A stretch of 64,000 nucleotides of DNA, taken from positions 33,229-97,228 of the forward strand of contig NZ_LQOX01000077.1 in assembly GCF_002102175.1 (NCBI RefSeq), in the 5' to 3' direction. A program made the translations under genes and the position numbers. Each line of letters opens with the position of its first letter. Positions within the stretch are counted from its first letter, which is position 1. The notes below the pieces were generated by a model. It saw only the letters and a list, made by a program, of their open reading frames with translations, was not told the origin of the DNA and searched no databases. This document shows, one piece after another, positions 20,274-36,169 of this stretch. Source of the stretch: Mycobacterium gastri (GTDB lineage Bacteria > Actinomycetota > Actinomycetes > Mycobacteriales > Mycobacteriaceae).

Positions 20274-21257
20274 ATGTCGCTGATTGCGCTGGAAGAGCAT
20301 TACGCGTGGGATCCGGTCAGCTCCGACAATGTCGTCGGCAGCTGGCTTCGACTGCACAATCGCACCGCATATGAGCGGCTGTACGACCGGGGACCGTTGC
20401 GGCTGGCGCAGATGGACGCCGCGGGAATCGACTTCCAGATCCTCTCGCTGTTCGACCCCGGCGTCCAAGCCGACGCTGACGCCCAGCGTGCGGTCGACAG
20501 TGCGCGCCGGGCCAATGACGACTTGGCCGAGACGATCACCGCGATGCCGGACCGATTCGGGGCGTTTGCGACCCTGGCGCCCCAGGATCCGCAGGCCGCG
20601 GCGGCCGAATTGATCCGCGCCGTCACCGAATTGGGTTTCGTCGGTGGGCTGATCAACGGGCACACTCATGGGCGCTATCTCGACGACCCGGCCTACTACG
20701 GGTTGTTCGAAGCCGCCGAAGCGCTACACGCACCGATCTATCTGCATCCGACCACGCCGCACCCCGCGGTGCTGGACGCCTGGTTCAAGCCTTACCTCGG
20801 GGCGGGCCTGCACCTGGCATCGTGGGGTTTCGGCGTGGAGACCGGCACGCATGCGCTGCGGCTGATCTACTCGGGGTTGTTCGACCGCTTCCCGCGGCTG
20901 CAGATGATCTTGGGGCACCTGGGCGAAATGCTGCCGTTCGCCGCCCACCGGATCGATCGCTACTACGGTCTTGCCGGCGATCCGGATGCCGGGCACAAGC
21001 TGCGCCGGTTGCCGTCGGAATACCTGCGCTCGAACTTCTATGTGACCACCAGCGGCAACTTCTCGGCGCCGGCGTTTGCTTGCACGCTGGAAGTCATGTC
21101 GGCCGATCGGGTGATGTTCTCGGTCGATTATCCGATGGACGACAACATGGCCGGCGCGAAGTTCCTCGCCGATTTTCCGTTCGGCGACGAGCTACGGCAG
21201 AAGGTCGCCGCCGGTAATGCACAGCGGCTGTTCAAGGACAAGATCCCGGCGCTGTAG
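20274..21257 (+). CDS. Amidohydrolase-2 family protein, gamma-resorcylate-decarboxylase-like
   Basis: This 327-residue TIM-barrel metalloenzyme of the amidohydrolase_2 group has metal ligands E7 and H9 (ALEEH), H158 (PIYLHPTTPH), H215 (ILGHLGEMLPF) and D285 (MFSVDYPMDD). The E-x-H first motif, rather than H-x-H, is typical of the decarboxylase branch that includes gamma-resorcylate and 5-carboxyvanillate decarboxylases. A decarboxylase of an aromatic acid is therefore more likely than a hydrolase, though the substrate is unknown. The ATG at 20274 follows GGGGGCCAGG. It is an extra gene between cwsA and the tRNAs relative to M. tuberculosis. Confidence 0.82.
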   Translation: MSLIALEEHYAWDPVSSDNVVGSWLRLHNRTAYERLYDRGPLRLAQMDAAGIDFQILSLFDPGVQADADAQRAVDSARRANDDLAETITAMPDRFGAFATLAPQDPQAAAAELIRAVTELGFVGGLINGHTHGRYLDDPAYYGLFEAAEALHAPIYLHPTTPHPAVLDAWFKPYLGAGLHLASWGFGVETGTHALRLIYSGLFDRFPRLQMILGHLGEMLPFAAHRIDRYYGLAGDPDAGHKLRRLPSEYLRSNFYVTTSGNFSAPAFACTLEVMSADRVMFSVDYPMDDNMAGAKFLADFPFGDELRQKVAAGNAQRLFKDKIPAL

Positions 21258-21290
21258 CTGCGACGCAGCTCGGGCTGCGGTCTTAGTCTG

Positions 21291-21363
21291 TGGAGCCTAG
21301 GGGAATCGAACCCCTGACACCCGCCTTGCAAAGGCGGTGCTCTACCAACTGAGCTAAGGCCCC
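21291..21363 (-). tRNA. alaT: tRNA-Ala (anticodon TGC)
   Basis: A 73-nt cloverleaf on the reverse strand starts GGGGCCTTAGCTCAGTTGG. The anticodon loop is TTTGCAA and the T arm is GGGGTTCGATTCCCC. The acceptor stem carries a G3:T70 pair, the identity element of alanine tRNAs. The discriminator is A and CCA is not encoded. It lies next to ileT, as in M. tuberculosis. Confidence 0.96.
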
Positions 21364-21526
21364 TCATCGTTGCGGACCGGGTGACCGGGCGTGTGATCAG
21401 AGGCCGGATCCGGCGCCAGGTGCCACACTTCGGCGCTGCGCCGCACCCGCACCGCCGCCACCACCGCAGCGATCGCTGCCAGTGGTAACGCGAGCCGCAC
21501 GCAACGCCTTGACGGGCACATGGTCG

Positions 21527-21600
21527 TGGGCCTAGGAGGACTCGAACCTCCGACCTCTTCGTTATCAGCGAAGCGCTCTAACCGCCTGAGCTATAGGCCC
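21527..21600 (-). tRNA. ileT: tRNA-Ile (anticodon GAT)
   Basis: A 74-nt cloverleaf on the reverse strand starts GGGCCTATAGCTCAGGCGG. The anticodon loop is CTGATAA and the T arm is GGAGGTTCGAGTCCTCC. The acceptor GGGCCTA pairs with TAGGCCC. It is the partner of tRNA-Ala downstream, and the pair follows the DUF3566 gene on the same strand. Confidence 0.96.
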
Positions 21601-21659
21601 GGATTCCGGACACGGCCGAGCGACGAGATTACCGCAATCGCCGCCCCACCCCCAAAATG

Positions 21660-22544
21660 CTAATCCCGGTCGGCCAGCGTCACCTCGATGCCGCCGATCA
21701 GATCGGTGGTGAGGTTGTAGACGAACGCCCCGATGGTGGCCATCGCGGTCATCAAAACGATGTTGACCAAGCCGATCAGTACGGCGCCGCCGAAGATCGT
21801 GCCGCTGGAGACCAGTTCCGCGCTGCTTCCGCTGGTGTTGTTGAGCAGGTCGCCGACGTTGCTGTTGAGCTTGGCCCACACGCCCATCCCGCCGAGCACC
21901 AGGTACAGGAACGCCACCGAGATCATCCAGACGAAGAACAGGGCCACCGACAGCAGCAGCGACACCTTCAGCGTGCTCCACGGATCGATCCGCCGGATCT
22001 GCATGCTGGCCCGCACCGGGCCGCGGCCTCGCCGGGACGATACCTGCACCCGGGATTCGCGGGATTCGGTGGTCACCGGACGGCCGGCGGCGGCCGTAGG
22101 TCCCGGCGCGTCGGCCGGGCGGTCGGGCGCGGCCCTGCGCTGTGCCCGAGGGATAGGTCCCGACAGATCGGGCAACTCACTGGCGTAGGCCTCAACCGGT
22201 GGACCGTCACCGCGGGCCGGAAGTTCGTCAGGCTCGGGTGGGCTCGTCTTCACCGGCGCGGGCGGGACCGCCGGTGCCGAAGTACCGGTGATGAAGCGGT
22301 TCAACCGGGCGTCGACGGCAGAACTCGGGCCGGGTGGCCGCACGTCGGTCGGCGGATCGTTCGGTTGCCACTGCCCCGGCTGAGACGGCCAGGCGCCACC
22401 TCGGTGCCGCGACGCAGTGTCTGCGGGCTCTGACGTGCGGCCAGGCCCGGTCGTCGCCCGGTGTGCACCGGCACGCTCGGCCACAGCATCCCCATTCGGT
22501 AAGTCGCCCGTATTAGGGGCGCCCGGCTCGTTCGGTGAGGTCAC
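21660..22544 (-). CDS. DUF3566 transmembrane protein (Rv0007-like)
   Basis: About 294 residues. A disordered Pro/Ala/Arg-rich cytoplasmic half (1-185) precedes the DUF3566 domain with two helices ([32 protein letters not shown] and [28 protein letters not shown]), ending [12 protein letters not shown]. In actinobacteria the gene follows gyrA and is of unknown function. The start is the GTG at 22544, with AGGAG seven bases upstream, giving [10 protein letters not shown] as in M. tuberculosis. Here it is separated from gyrA by about 1.8 kb of extra DNA instead of following it directly. Confidence 0.9.
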   Translation of the reverse strand: MTSPNEPGAPNTGDLPNGDAVAERAGAHRATTGPGRTSEPADTASRHRGGAWPSQPGQWQPNDPPTDVRPPGPSSAVDARLNRFITGTSAPAVPPAPVKTSPPEPDELPARGDGPPVEAYASELPDLSGPIPRAQRRAAPDRPADAPGPTAAAGRPVTTESRESRVQVSSRRGRGPVRASMQIRRIDPWSTLKVSLLLSVALFFVWMISVAFLYLVLGGMGVWAKLNSNVGDLLNNTSGSSAELVSSGTIFGGAVLIGLVNIVLMTAMATIGAFVYNLTTDLIGGIEVTLADRD

Positions 22545-23345
22545 CCCGACTCCTAACATGTATACCCAGGCCGCTGAGTCTAGTTGCCCTGGTCTTCGCG
22601 GGCGGATCCGCCATCCGGATGGTCATCGGGCGGGCTACACCACACCACCGTCACCGGCACCGCCGACCCCTCTCCGGCCCGAAATCCGGCCGCGGATTCA
22701 ACATCGGCCGCGCTGCACCCGACCACGTATCCGGGGATTGCGATCGATCCGCCGCGCCGCAACCGCCACAACCGAGAGTACGAGGATTCGCCGTGAAAGC
22801 GGACTAGCACACCGCGTCCCCTCAATCGGCCACCGGCGGGCCCACGGCCAGTGTCGCCATGGTTGTCGTGGGCTCGGGTCGTCTTCGGCGTTCCTACTTC
22901 TTGTGGCAAATCGAATTGACGGCCGGGCCGGAAGTCACCATGTCGCCTTGGCGCAAGCGCCTTCGAGATCTGACGCAGATCACCTGCGCCACAGCGGTTT
23001 CTCGCAACAGGGCATGGTAGTTCCCCCTGCCGATGAGTGTTCATACCGACACCGCGCGCGGCCGCGCACCTCGTCGGCGCGGTGGTTGTCGCGTCGGGGA
23101 TGCCGTTTCTCGGTGGCAATCTGCGCAGGGCTCGTGGCTCCCCAATCCGTACTTCCGTTTGGTGACCATCGCGCGCACCATGGAGAGATCGGCGGTTCTC
23201 ACAAGATGGGAGTTGGGTCGGGAACTGGAGAAGCAATGAGCACTGACGGTAGGGCCCAGGGCCTTGGTGCCGCCGGTTTTCCGGCCGGTTGTCCGTCCCC
23301 TGGTGCCCCTGGTCAGGTCGGTGCCGCTCCAGCTCCCGCCACCTC
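22545..23345. other. Inserted spacer without a recognised gene
   Basis: About 0.8 kb upstream of the DUF3566 gene, on the gyrA side. Both strands have readable frames, but none shows a domain, a good ribosome site or family similarity. This spacer is absent between gyrA and Rv0007 in M. tuberculosis. The right edge carries the candidate group II intron domain V. Confidence 0.5.
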
Positions 23346-23378
23346 GAACCGTGCATGCGGTTCTCCCGCACACGGCTC
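23346..23378 (-). mobile_element. Candidate group II intron domain V (remnant)
   Basis: Read on the reverse strand, 33 nt fold as a group II intron catalytic domain V. The outer arms GAGCCGTG/CACGGTTC pair over eight positions, a two-base TG bulge follows, and inner arms TGCGG/CCGCA close on a GAGAA loop. The canonical element is 34 nt with the same bulge, so this copy is one base short in the loop region. No reverse transcriptase frame precedes it, since the DUF1918 gene occupies that side. I read it as the 3' scrap of a decayed intron. Confidence 0.55.
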
Positions 23379-23494
23379 ACCGACGCCGTTGACCGGCGGC
23401 ATTCGGTTTCTCCCGCCCGGGCTTGTTACGAATCAGCCATCAATCGTTCACACGATCAACCACCAACCCTTTCTGGACACACAGGAGGCACGCG

Positions 23495-23737
23495 ATGAAG
23501 GCGAAGGTCGGCGACTACCTCGTGGTCAAGGGCACCACCACCGAACGACATGACCAACATGCCGAGATCACCGAGGTGCGTTCCCAAGACGGCTCGCCGC
23601 CATACGTGGTGCGTTGGCTGGTGACTGGGCACGAGGCGACGGTGTACCCGGGTTCCGATGCGGTCGTCGTCAGCGCGGCCGAACACGAGGAGGCCGCACG
23701 ACGCGCGGCCGGCAGGGCCGGACGCGCCGCGACATAA
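23495..23737 (+). CDS. DUF1918 domain protein
   Basis: This 80-residue protein begins MKAKVGDYLVVKGTTTERHDQ and continues with the SH3-like beta strands of DUF1918 (AEITEVRSQDGSPPYVVRWL, then GHEATVYPGSDAVVV). These small actinobacterial cytosolic proteins have no known function. The ATG at 23495 is preceded by AGGAGG at 23483-23488, a strong ribosome site. It ends in a charged Ala/Arg tail. It sits alone in the inserted block between gyrA and the DUF3566 gene and is transcribed against gyrA. Confidence 0.82.
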   Translation: MKAKVGDYLVVKGTTTERHDQHAEITEVRSQDGSPPYVVRWLVTGHEATVYPGSDAVVVSAAEHEEAARRAAGRAGRAAT

Positions 23738-23810
23738 CCGGCACGCCGCTCGGCGCGGTGGACAACGCCGGCCGGGCGGCCTCGCGGAGATATGCGGCCA
23801 AAGATTCCGC

Positions 23811-24242
23811 TCAGTCTGGCGACCAGTGCGGATCCAGGCTCTTCCAATGCCCCCGTGGGCAGAACCCCTCTCCGCGTTCATGCCAATGGGCACAGCAGTA
23901 CGGGGCCTCACACCGTCGGCAGAAACCAGCGTCATCGTATAAGCCGGCGCTGTGTACCTTCGCGTACGTGAACGGCTCGGCAAAACCACGGGCGATCCGC
24001 TCAGCCTCGGCTATCCCGATGTCGTCACCCAACCCATTGCCCGCCTCGATGCCTTCGAAGATGGAGTGCCAATTGCCGCCAGCACCGTAATGCCGTTCGT
24101 AGACCCGGCGATCGTCGTCAGACCAGGTCGCGAAGTCGTGTGGCCGCAGTCCCGGCGGCACCAATTCCACGAAGGCGGCCTGCTTGCCACACTGCGCGCA
24201 CAATATTCGGGCGACAACCCTATCGCCGGCTAAATCAGCCAT
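23811..24242 (-). CDS. Cysteine-rich (putative zinc-binding) hypothetical protein
   Basis: About 143 residues. An N-terminal CAQCGK pair and a C-terminal cluster CRRCEAPYCCAHWH...CPRGH look like two halves of a zinc-ribbon or treble-clef site, with a Trp/Tyr-rich middle (DFATWSDDDRRVYERHYGAGGNW). I do not recognise a named family. The ATG at 24242 (or a GTG one codon upstream) is the likely start. It lies 139 bp downstream of gyrA on the same strand, so it could be read through from gyrBA. Related proteins may exist in other mycobacteria, but I cannot confirm this here. Confidence 0.6.
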   Translation of the reverse strand: MADLAGDRVVARILCAQCGKQAAFVELVPPGLRPHDFATWSDDDRRVYERHYGAGGNWHSIFEGIEAGNGLGDDIGIAEAERIARGFAEPFTYAKVHSAGLYDDAGFCRRCEAPYCCAHWHERGEGFCPRGHWKSLDPHWSPD

Positions 24243-24381
24243 CACGCGAGAATACTTCAGTCGCCGCCGCGGACGAATCCAGGAATTTCGACCCCGATGC
24301 TCGGGTCGCAGCCGTGAGTCGTTAGGGATTTCCCGCTGATGCCGTTTCGACCACACGACCCAGCCCGAGGGCTCGGGAACC

Positions 24382-28158
<3,777 letters not shown>

Positions 28159-28192
28159 CTATTCCTCGTTTGCAACTCGTACGCGGGCACGC

Positions 28193-30262
<2,070 letters not shown>

Positions 30263-30476
30263 TCACCGCAGCGGGTCGTGTACCTACTCTACCGTGAGCA
30301 GCTGTCCGCACCGATTCTCTAGGCGCGTTTCCACCTATCTAACTGCGCCGTGCGCTCGATATCTTCTTTGAGGACGCCTCCCGACGTTGGGGATGCGGGT
30401 CCGCTTCGTCCTGGTGGATTTGAGACGCGGACGAAACGCCACTCAGGCCCGACGCCTGATGGACCCGGGTCACGGT

Positions 30477-31031
30477 CTAGCCGTAGGTGTCGCGCGGACC
30501 TCTGCCGGCGATGTGCCGCGGTCCTTTGCGCCACGACGGTGTGGCCGGGCCGGTGATTTTCAGCCTGGTCACCACGCCGTTACCGACCGCGGCAGCGATC
30601 TTGGCCAGTAGTTGTGTCTGCATGATCCGCAACTGCGTGGCCCATGCGGTCGATTCGGCGGTCACGCTGAGCACACCGTCGTCCAGCGAGGTGGGAGTCG
30701 CGTGGTCGGCGATCTGCTGGCCGACGACCGCAGCCCACTGGCCCAGCACGGTGCCCTCGGCGACACGTCCGGACCAACCGCGCTTCTTCGCCAGTTCGCG
30801 GGCTAACTTGCCCAACGGTTGCGGATCGCGAACGTCGGGTCCCGGACCCGACCAGCTTCGGCGCTGTCCGGCGACGCGTCGCGACGAAACCGGCTGCGTC
30901 ACCGGCCCGCGGCCGAGATCGCGTCCCCGGGCACGAGCAGCGGCCCGAGCCTCTGCCAGGGTCCGTCGGACCAAGTCGATACCGTTGTCGGGTTGCGGGG
31001 TAGGCTCCTGGCTCGATTGTTCGCCGTTCAC
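30477..31031 (-). CDS. dciA: DciA-like DUF721 protein (Rv0004)
   Basis: This 184-residue protein has an extended N-terminal region and a C-terminal DUF721 domain (about 85-165: [51 protein letters not shown]). DUF721/DciA proteins operate the replicative helicase DnaB in bacteria that lack DnaC, and the gene's place in the dnaA-dnaN-recF cluster fits. It starts with a GTG that overlaps the recF stop (GTGA), which fixes the start and couples translation. It ends RGPRDTYG, as in the M. tuberculosis protein. Confidence 0.9.
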   Translation of the reverse strand: MNGEQSSQEPTPQPDNGIDLVRRTLAEARAAARARGRDLGRGPVTQPVSSRRVAGQRRSWSGPGPDVRDPQPLGKLARELAKKRGWSGRVAEGTVLGQWAAVVGQQIADHATPTSLDDGVLSVTAESTAWATQLRIMQTQLLAKIAAAVGNGVVTRLKITGPATPSWRKGPRHIAGRGPRDTYG

Positions 31032-32194
31032 GCTGACACCACCGATACTCGTCCGTCGTCACCGTCACGCAAATCGATCTGTACCCGTTTCGCGTCCCAA
31101 CCCGCCGGAATATCTTCCGGCACCGCCGCGGTCACCACAACTTGTTCGGCCGACTCCGCCACACTCGCCAGGGCCCTGCGGCGCTTGGTATCCAATTCGG
31201 CAAAGACATCGTCCAACAACAACACCGGGTCGCTACCCTCGACCCGCAACAGTTCGTAGGCGGCCAGCCGCAGCGCCACCGCCATCGACCATGATTCTCC
31301 GTGGCTGGCAAAGCCTTTGGCGGGTTGGTCACCCAACCGCAATTCCAGGTCGTCGCGGTGCGGGCCGACCAGGCACACCCCACGTTCCACCTCGGCGTCG
31401 CGGCGCGCGGCCAGCGCGGCCAGCAGCCGGGTCTCCAGCTGCTCACGATCGGCAGCCCCGTCGGTCTCATCAGGTCCGGCGACCACCGACGTCATGCTGG
31501 CCCGGTATTCGATGGACGCCGTGCGGGACTCCGGCGCCAGCAGTTGATACGCCTTTGCCACCTCCGGGGCCAATTGGCTGACCAAATCCATACGGGCGGC
31601 CATCAATTCGGCGCCGTGCTCGGCCAGTCGGCTGTCCCAGACATCCAGGGTGTCCAGCACACCGCGGTCGCCTCGATACCGCGCGCCCGCTACGGATTTC
31701 AGCAGCGCGGTACGCTGCCGCAGCACCCTGTCGTAGTCGGCCCGGACCGCGGCCACGGCGGGGCGCCGTAGTGTCGCCAAATCGTCGAGGTAACGTCGCC
31801 GATCCGCCGGATCTCCGCGGACCAATGCCAAATCCTCGGGAGCGAACAGCACTGCTCGCAACACCCCGACCACTTCACGGGTGCTGCGCACCCGTGACCG
31901 GTTCAGCCGGGCCTTATTGGCCCGTCCCGCGGCGATCTCGAGGTCCACCGCACATTCCCGACCGTCGCTGACCACGATCGTCGAGATCACCGCACGGTCG
32001 GCGCCTGCCCGGATCAGCGGCGCGTCGGTGCCGACCCGATGCGAACCCAAAGTGCTCGAATACCACAGTGCTTCAATAAGATTAGTCTTGCCGAACCCGT
32101 TCGGACCAACGAACACGGTCCGCCCCGGGTGTAATTCGAGATCCGCGTGCGCCCAGGAGCGGAAATCACGCAAACCCAAATGCCGGACGTACAC
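31028..32194 (-). CDS. recF: DNA repair ATPase RecF
   Basis: This 388-residue SMC-like ATPase has Walker [18 protein letters not shown] (about 33-48), the ABC-type signature region around [20 protein letters not shown], and Walker [14 protein letters not shown]. RecF helps load RecA at single-strand gaps with RecO and RecR. It uses a GTG start at 32194, which gives [14 protein letters not shown]. It lies 20 bp after dnaN and overlaps dciA by four bases, so dnaN-recF-dciA forms one transcription unit on this strand. Confidence 0.95.
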   Translation of the reverse strand: MYVRHLGLRDFRSWAHADLELHPGRTVFVGPNGFGKTNLIEALWYSSTLGSHRVGTDAPLIRAGADRAVISTIVVSDGRECAVDLEIAAGRANKARLNRSRVRSTREVVGVLRAVLFAPEDLALVRGDPADRRRYLDDLATLRRPAVAAVRADYDRVLRQRTALLKSVAGARYRGDRGVLDTLDVWDSRLAEHGAELMAARMDLVSQLAPEVAKAYQLLAPESRTASIEYRASMTSVVAGPDETDGAADREQLETRLLAALAARRDAEVERGVCLVGPHRDDLELRLGDQPAKGFASHGESWSMAVALRLAAYELLRVEGSDPVLLLDDVFAELDTKRRRALASVAESAEQVVVTAAVPEDIPAGWDAKRVQIDLRDGDDGRVSVVSA

Positions 32195-32214
32195 CTACTT
32201 CGGCACCACAGCGA

Positions 32215-33414
32215 TCAGCCCGGCAACCGAACCGGCATCAGGAGGTAGACGTAGTCCGTCGGCACCGCCGGAAAGGGACCGCTACCGGTCGGCATGACAT
32301 CCTCGGCTGATGCGGGACGCAGCAAAGCAGGCTTTCCCGGGGCGGTGAAACCAAACGAAACCCGCTCGGAATGCAACGACGCCAGACCGTCGGTCAGATA
32401 TGTCGGGTTGAACGCGATCGTCAACGGTTCACCGGCGAAGTCGACAGCAAGGTCTTCCTCGGCTCGTCCGACATCATCGGCGCCGGCGGAAAGCCGCAGC
32501 GTCTCTTCGGCGAATTCCATGCGGACCTGCGCGCCGCGATCGGCGACCAGCGCGACCAGCTTGATCGCTTCGGTCAACTCCGCCACATCAGCGGTGGCGA
32601 CCGCGGTGTGCTCGACCGGCAGTAGTTGGCGAAATTTCGGAAACTCCGCGTCCAGCAGCCGGGTCGTGCTGCGCTTGCCGTTACCGCTGATCCCCAACAG
32701 CCCGTCCTTGCCGACGCCGGTGCCGGCACCCAATGACAGCCGGACATCAGATCCGTCACTGTTGGCTTTGGCGGCCTCGGCCAACGTCTTGGCCGGCACC
32801 AGCACCGACGCTTCGACCTCGGGCGACAACACGGTCCACGTCAATTCGCGTACCGCGAGGCGGAATCTGTCGGTTGCCGCCAAAACCACCGTCTCACCGG
32901 AGATCTCGACGCGGATACCGGTCAGCATCGGCAGTGTGTCGTCACGACCGGCCGCGATGGCGACCTGACTGATGGCCTCGGCGAACAGATCCGACGGCAA
33001 CGTGCCGGTGTCATCGGGCAGCGTCGGCAGCGTCGGGTAGTCCTCCACCGCCATCGTCGGCAGCGAGAACCTGGCGTTTCCGCAAGTCAAGGCGACCCGG
33101 TTACCGTCGACGAAGAAATCGACCGGCTTATTGGGCAAGGCGCGAGTGATATCGGACAACAGCCGACCTGAAACCAAAACACTTCCCGGAGTAGCTATTT
33201 CGGCAGCAACCTGTACTTCGGCGGAAACCTCGTAATCGAATCCGGAAATTGTCAGCCCGTCGTCAGAGCCCGTCAACAGCACACCTGAGAGCACCGGGAC
33301 CGCTGGCCTGGTCGGCAGGTTCTTCGCCACCCACGACACCGCCTCGGCGAACGACTCCTTCACCAAGCGAAACTTCAAGTCGGTGAGACCAGTCTGGGTC
33401 GTAGCCGCGTCCAT
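32215..33414 (-). CDS. dnaN: DNA polymerase III sliding clamp (beta subunit)
   Basis: This 399-residue protein folds as three repeated clamp domains. It opens [40 protein letters not shown] and ends [15 protein letters not shown], the typical beta-clamp C-terminus that forms part of the peptide-binding pocket. The dimer encircles DNA and tethers polymerases. The ATG at 33414 borders the 510-bp oriC spacer. It is about the length of M. tuberculosis DnaN (402) with no visible disruption. Confidence 0.96.
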   Translation of the reverse strand: MDAATTQTGLTDLKFRLVKESFAEAVSWVAKNLPTRPAVPVLSGVLLTGSDDGLTISGFDYEVSAEVQVAAEIATPGSVLVSGRLLSDITRALPNKPVDFFVDGNRVALTCGNARFSLPTMAVEDYPTLPTLPDDTGTLPSDLFAEAISQVAIAAGRDDTLPMLTGIRVEISGETVVLAATDRFRLAVRELTWTVLSPEVEASVLVPAKTLAEAAKANSDGSDVRLSLGAGTGVGKDGLLGISGNGKRSTTRLLDAEFPKFRQLLPVEHTAVATADVAELTEAIKLVALVADRGAQVRMEFAEETLRLSAGADDVGRAEEDLAVDFAGEPLTIAFNPTYLTDGLASLHSERVSFGFTAPGKPALLRPASAEDVMPTGSGPFPAVPTDYVYLLMPVRLPG

Positions 33415-33924
33415 TGCGTCCCTTCACCTAACAGTGAGTTCGATCCCTAGATCCGTGAGCCAGCTCCCGCCGCCGGCATCGCGATTGCCCGTGACATAGC
33501 GCCGCAACGGCAGTCGAACAACAACCGTAGAACGTCTGGCTCCAAGTTGAAAGCTAATCGTCAACGCTGACATGTCGGGCTGCGCACCCTCACGAGGGAC
33601 GCGGTATGACGGGTGTCCCCAGACCCGTTCTTCTAAGGACAACCTTCGAATAGATTTCAATAACAGTAATAAGGGGTGTGAGTTTTGGGGATGGCCCGGA
33701 ATCGGTGCTGTTAGGCGACGAACCGGGGTGTGGATGACGACCTTGCCGGCTGTGTGGGCCGTGTTAGCTGCTGGGGATGAAGCGGCAGGTGTACAAAGGA
33801 AGACCCAAGTGTGCAATCCAGTTTCGGGTGGCTGTACACACAACTACACACATCGAATCGGTGTGGTTGCTGTGACTGGCGGGAGAGAAGTTTTTTGCAG
33901 AAAGCGACCGGAAATGGACCGGGA
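33415..33924. other. oriC: Chromosomal replication origin (oriC), dnaA-dnaN spacer
   Basis: This is the 510-bp spacer between dnaN and dnaA, the location of oriC in all studied mycobacteria. It holds an AT-rich patch (GATTTCAATAACAGTAATAA around 33652-33672) that could unwind. It has a strong DnaA-box match TGTGGATGA (33729-33737, one mismatch on the reverse strand) and several weaker GTGT-type sites, such as TGTACACAC near 33832 and ACACACATC near 33846. Mycobacterial origins use many degenerate boxes, so I do not count the weak ones. Confidence 0.85.
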
Positions 33925-35451
33925 TCATCGCTTGGAGCGCTGACGGATCCTTGTCGTGAGCTCTTTGACGTGATCGAAGACTTCGCGGCGTTCGGCCATT
34001 TCGGACAAGATCTTGCGTTGGGCGTACATGACCGTGGTGTGGTCGCGGCCGAACGCCTGACCGATCTTGGGCAGAGACAGATCGGTGAGCTCACGGCAGA
34101 GATACATCGCGATCTGGCGCGACTGGGCCAACGATCGGGTCTTGCCCGGTCCGCGCAGCTCTTCGACCGTGGTGTCGAAGTACTCGGCGGTGGCGGCCAT
34201 GATGGTCGCCGCGCTGATCTGCATGGCGGTGGCGTCGGCGATGAGGTCGCGCAGCACGATCTCGGCCAAGGCTTTGTCGATCGGGGTCTTGTTCAGGGAG
34301 GCGAATGCGGTGACCCGGATCAGTGCACCCTCGAGTTCGCGGATGTTGCGTTCGATGCTGCTGGCAATGAGTTCCAGGACGTCGTCGGGTACCGCGAGCC
34401 GTTCCATCTGTGCCTTCTTGCGCAAGATGGCGATGCGGGTCTCCAACTCCGGGGGCTGCACATCGGTGATCAGGCCCCATTCGAACCGGGTCCGCAGCCG
34501 GTCTTCGAGCGTGGCGAGCTGTTTGGGCGGCCGGTCGGAGGAGATGACGATCTGCTTGTTCGCGTTGTGCAGCGTGTTGAAGGTGTGGAAGAACTCCTCC
34601 TGAATGCCTTCCTTGCCTTCGATGAACTGGATGTCATCGACGAGCAACACGTCGACGTCGCGGTAGCTGCGCTTGAAGGCGACCTTGCGGTCGTCACGCA
34701 AGGAGTTGATGAAGTCGTTGGTGAATTCTTCGGTGGAGACGTACTTGACCCGCATCCCCGGGAACAGTCGCTGCGTGTAATTGCCGGCGGCGTGCAAGAG
34801 GTGAGTTTTCCCGAGTCCCGACTCGCCCCAGATGAAGAGGGGGTTGTAGGCGCGCGCAGGTGCTTCGGCGATGGCGAGGGTGGCGGCGTGTGCGAACCGA
34901 TTGGAGGCGCCGATAACGAAGGTGTCGAAGGTGTAGCGGCGGTTGAGGCTGGTTCCACCGGTGGCGGCGACCGTATCGGTGCCCGACGGGCGCTTGGTGA
35001 AGTAGGTGGGCCAATTGGGTCGGGGGCTGCCGGCATTCTCGTCGGCGTCGTCGTTGTCTCCGATGGTTTCGGGTTCCCGGGAGATTTCCAGGCCGGGCTC
35101 ATCGGCCGGCTGAGCGCTCTCGTCGGCGTCAGCGGAGGGTGGAGGTGGCGCGATGCGAACACCGAGTTGGATCTGGTGGCCGAGTCGTCGGCTCAGCGCG
35201 TCGGTGATCGGGGTACGCAGGTGACGCTCGATTTCGTTTTGGACGAAGCTGCTCGGCACCGACAACAGCGCAAACCCCTCGACGATGGTGAGCGGCTGGA
35301 CAAGGTTCAACCATGCTCGTTGCTGAGGGGTGAGGGGAGTGGTGAGGGTGGTGCCAGTGCCCGGGATGCCGTCGGCGCTGAGTTCCCCGTTGAGTTCGGA
35401 GACGACCGCATTCCACACCGTGGCAAAGCCGGACCCGGGATCATCGGTCAA
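33925..35451 (-). CDS. dnaA: Chromosomal replication initiator DnaA
   Basis: This 508-residue AAA+ initiator has domain I (1-95, partner binding), a variable acidic linker (about 110-165) and the AAA+ core with [13 protein letters not shown] (Walker A), LLVDDIQF (Walker B) and the arginine-finger region. Domain IV carries the signature [14 protein letters not shown] for DnaA-box binding. I chose the TTG at 35451, as in M. tuberculosis, because GGGGGAT lies eight bases upstream and the protein then starts MTDDPGSGF. An in-frame upstream ATG would add 24 unrelated residues. Three DnaA boxes lie 53-82 bp upstream, implying autoregulation. Confidence 0.96.
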   Translation of the reverse strand: MTDDPGSGFATVWNAVVSELNGELSADGIPGTGTTLTTPLTPQQRAWLNLVQPLTIVEGFALLSVPSSFVQNEIERHLRTPITDALSRRLGHQIQLGVRIAPPPPSADADESAQPADEPGLEISREPETIGDNDDADENAGSPRPNWPTYFTKRPSGTDTVAATGGTSLNRRYTFDTFVIGASNRFAHAATLAIAEAPARAYNPLFIWGESGLGKTHLLHAAGNYTQRLFPGMRVKYVSTEEFTNDFINSLRDDRKVAFKRSYRDVDVLLVDDIQFIEGKEGIQEEFFHTFNTLHNANKQIVISSDRPPKQLATLEDRLRTRFEWGLITDVQPPELETRIAILRKKAQMERLAVPDDVLELIASSIERNIRELEGALIRVTAFASLNKTPIDKALAEIVLRDLIADATAMQISAATIMAATAEYFDTTVEELRGPGKTRSLAQSRQIAMYLCRELTDLSLPKIGQAFGRDHTTVMYAQRKILSEMAERREVFDHVKELTTRIRQRSKR

Positions 35452-35503
35452 CGACGCATCCCCCTGGTCCGAGATCGAGGTGCAATTGTCGGCGAGAAGC
35501 AAA

Positions 35504-35533
35504 CTGTCCACATGGTTATCCACAGTTGTGGAA
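35504..35533. promoter_or_regulatory. Cluster of three DnaA boxes upstream of dnaA
   Basis: CTGTCCACA (35504-35512), TTATCCACA (35516-35524) and GTTGTGGAA (35525-35533, the reverse of TTCCACAAC) lie within 30 bp. They fall just upstream of the dnaA ribosome site and start. The middle site is a perfect consensus box. This is probably an autoregulatory element over the dnaA promoter or leader. Confidence 0.8.
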
Positions 35534-36002
35534 AGGACGGTCGACTACGTTCCGTAGCCTTTCGGCCACGGCTCGCGATTTCCGCGCTGCATCCAACCAC
35601 CAGGCTGTCGGGGCAGCTAGTCGATCCGCCATCCTCGCTTCATCGTCGGCCGCCGTTTCAGTCCGAAACAGCACTGCCCGAAGCTAACAGTTTTCGGTGC
35701 GGCTGCCAACAGTTCTTTCGTTTTCCGTTGACGGTCCTTGGATGTGCGTGCAATACGGAGTGCGTTAGAGGCAGCCATCTTTCGGGGCGGGGCGGTTCGT
35801 CCTGAGTCTGTTGGGACTGGCGAGGTTTGACCAGGCGAAGCCTCGTCAGTACCCTCAAACAGTCGCCCGAAAGTCGGCGATACGGCTGCGACCTGGATTA
35901 TGCCTCCGGGGACCGCGCCGGCCAGCAGCCAGACCACCTCCGGCCGCCGACTGTGCGAGATGAGCGGGCGGATGGTATGCGAGACACATCGAGGAGAACG
36001 TC
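35534..36002. other. dnaA-rpmH intergenic region
   Basis: About 470 bp between divergently transcribed dnaA and rpmH. No convincing protein is encoded. It should hold the outward promoters for both genes. A GAGGAGAAC ribosome site for rpmH is at 35991-35999. I see no CRISPR, tRNA or other RNA gene in it. Confidence 0.6.
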
Positions 36003-36146
36003 GTGGCCAAGGGCAAGCGGACCTTCCAGCCGAACAACCGGCGCCGAGCCCGCGTTCATGGTTTTCGGCTGAGGATGCGTACTCGGGCCGGGCGAGCCAT
36101 CGTGTCCGGCCGGCGCCGTAAAGGCCGTCGCGCACTGACTGCCTGA
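36003..36146 (+). CDS. rpmH: 50S ribosomal protein L34
   Basis: This 47-residue basic protein reads [20 protein letters not shown], continues [23 protein letters not shown] and ends ALTA, the full L34 family signature. It starts at GTG 36003, four bases after GAGGAGAAC. L34 is a small component of the large ribosomal subunit. It begins the conserved rpmH-rnpA-yidD-yidC-jag-rsmG-parA-parB run that leads away from dnaA. Confidence 0.97.
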   Translation: MAKGKRTFQPNNRRRARVHGFRLRMRTRAGRAIVSGRRRKGRRALTA

Positions 36147-36169
36147 TCGTCACGGCAGGTTTCTTAGCG

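Noticed and set aside
22580..23380. Long minus-strand reading frame of 266 codons upstream of the DUF3566 gene
   Set aside because: The sequence is Arg/Pro/His-rich without a recognised domain or ribosome site, and its start overlaps the candidate intron domain V.
33811..35805. Open plus-strand frame of 664 codons antisense to dnaA
   Set aside because: It is explained by the codon bias of dnaA on the minus strand and shows no domain of its own.
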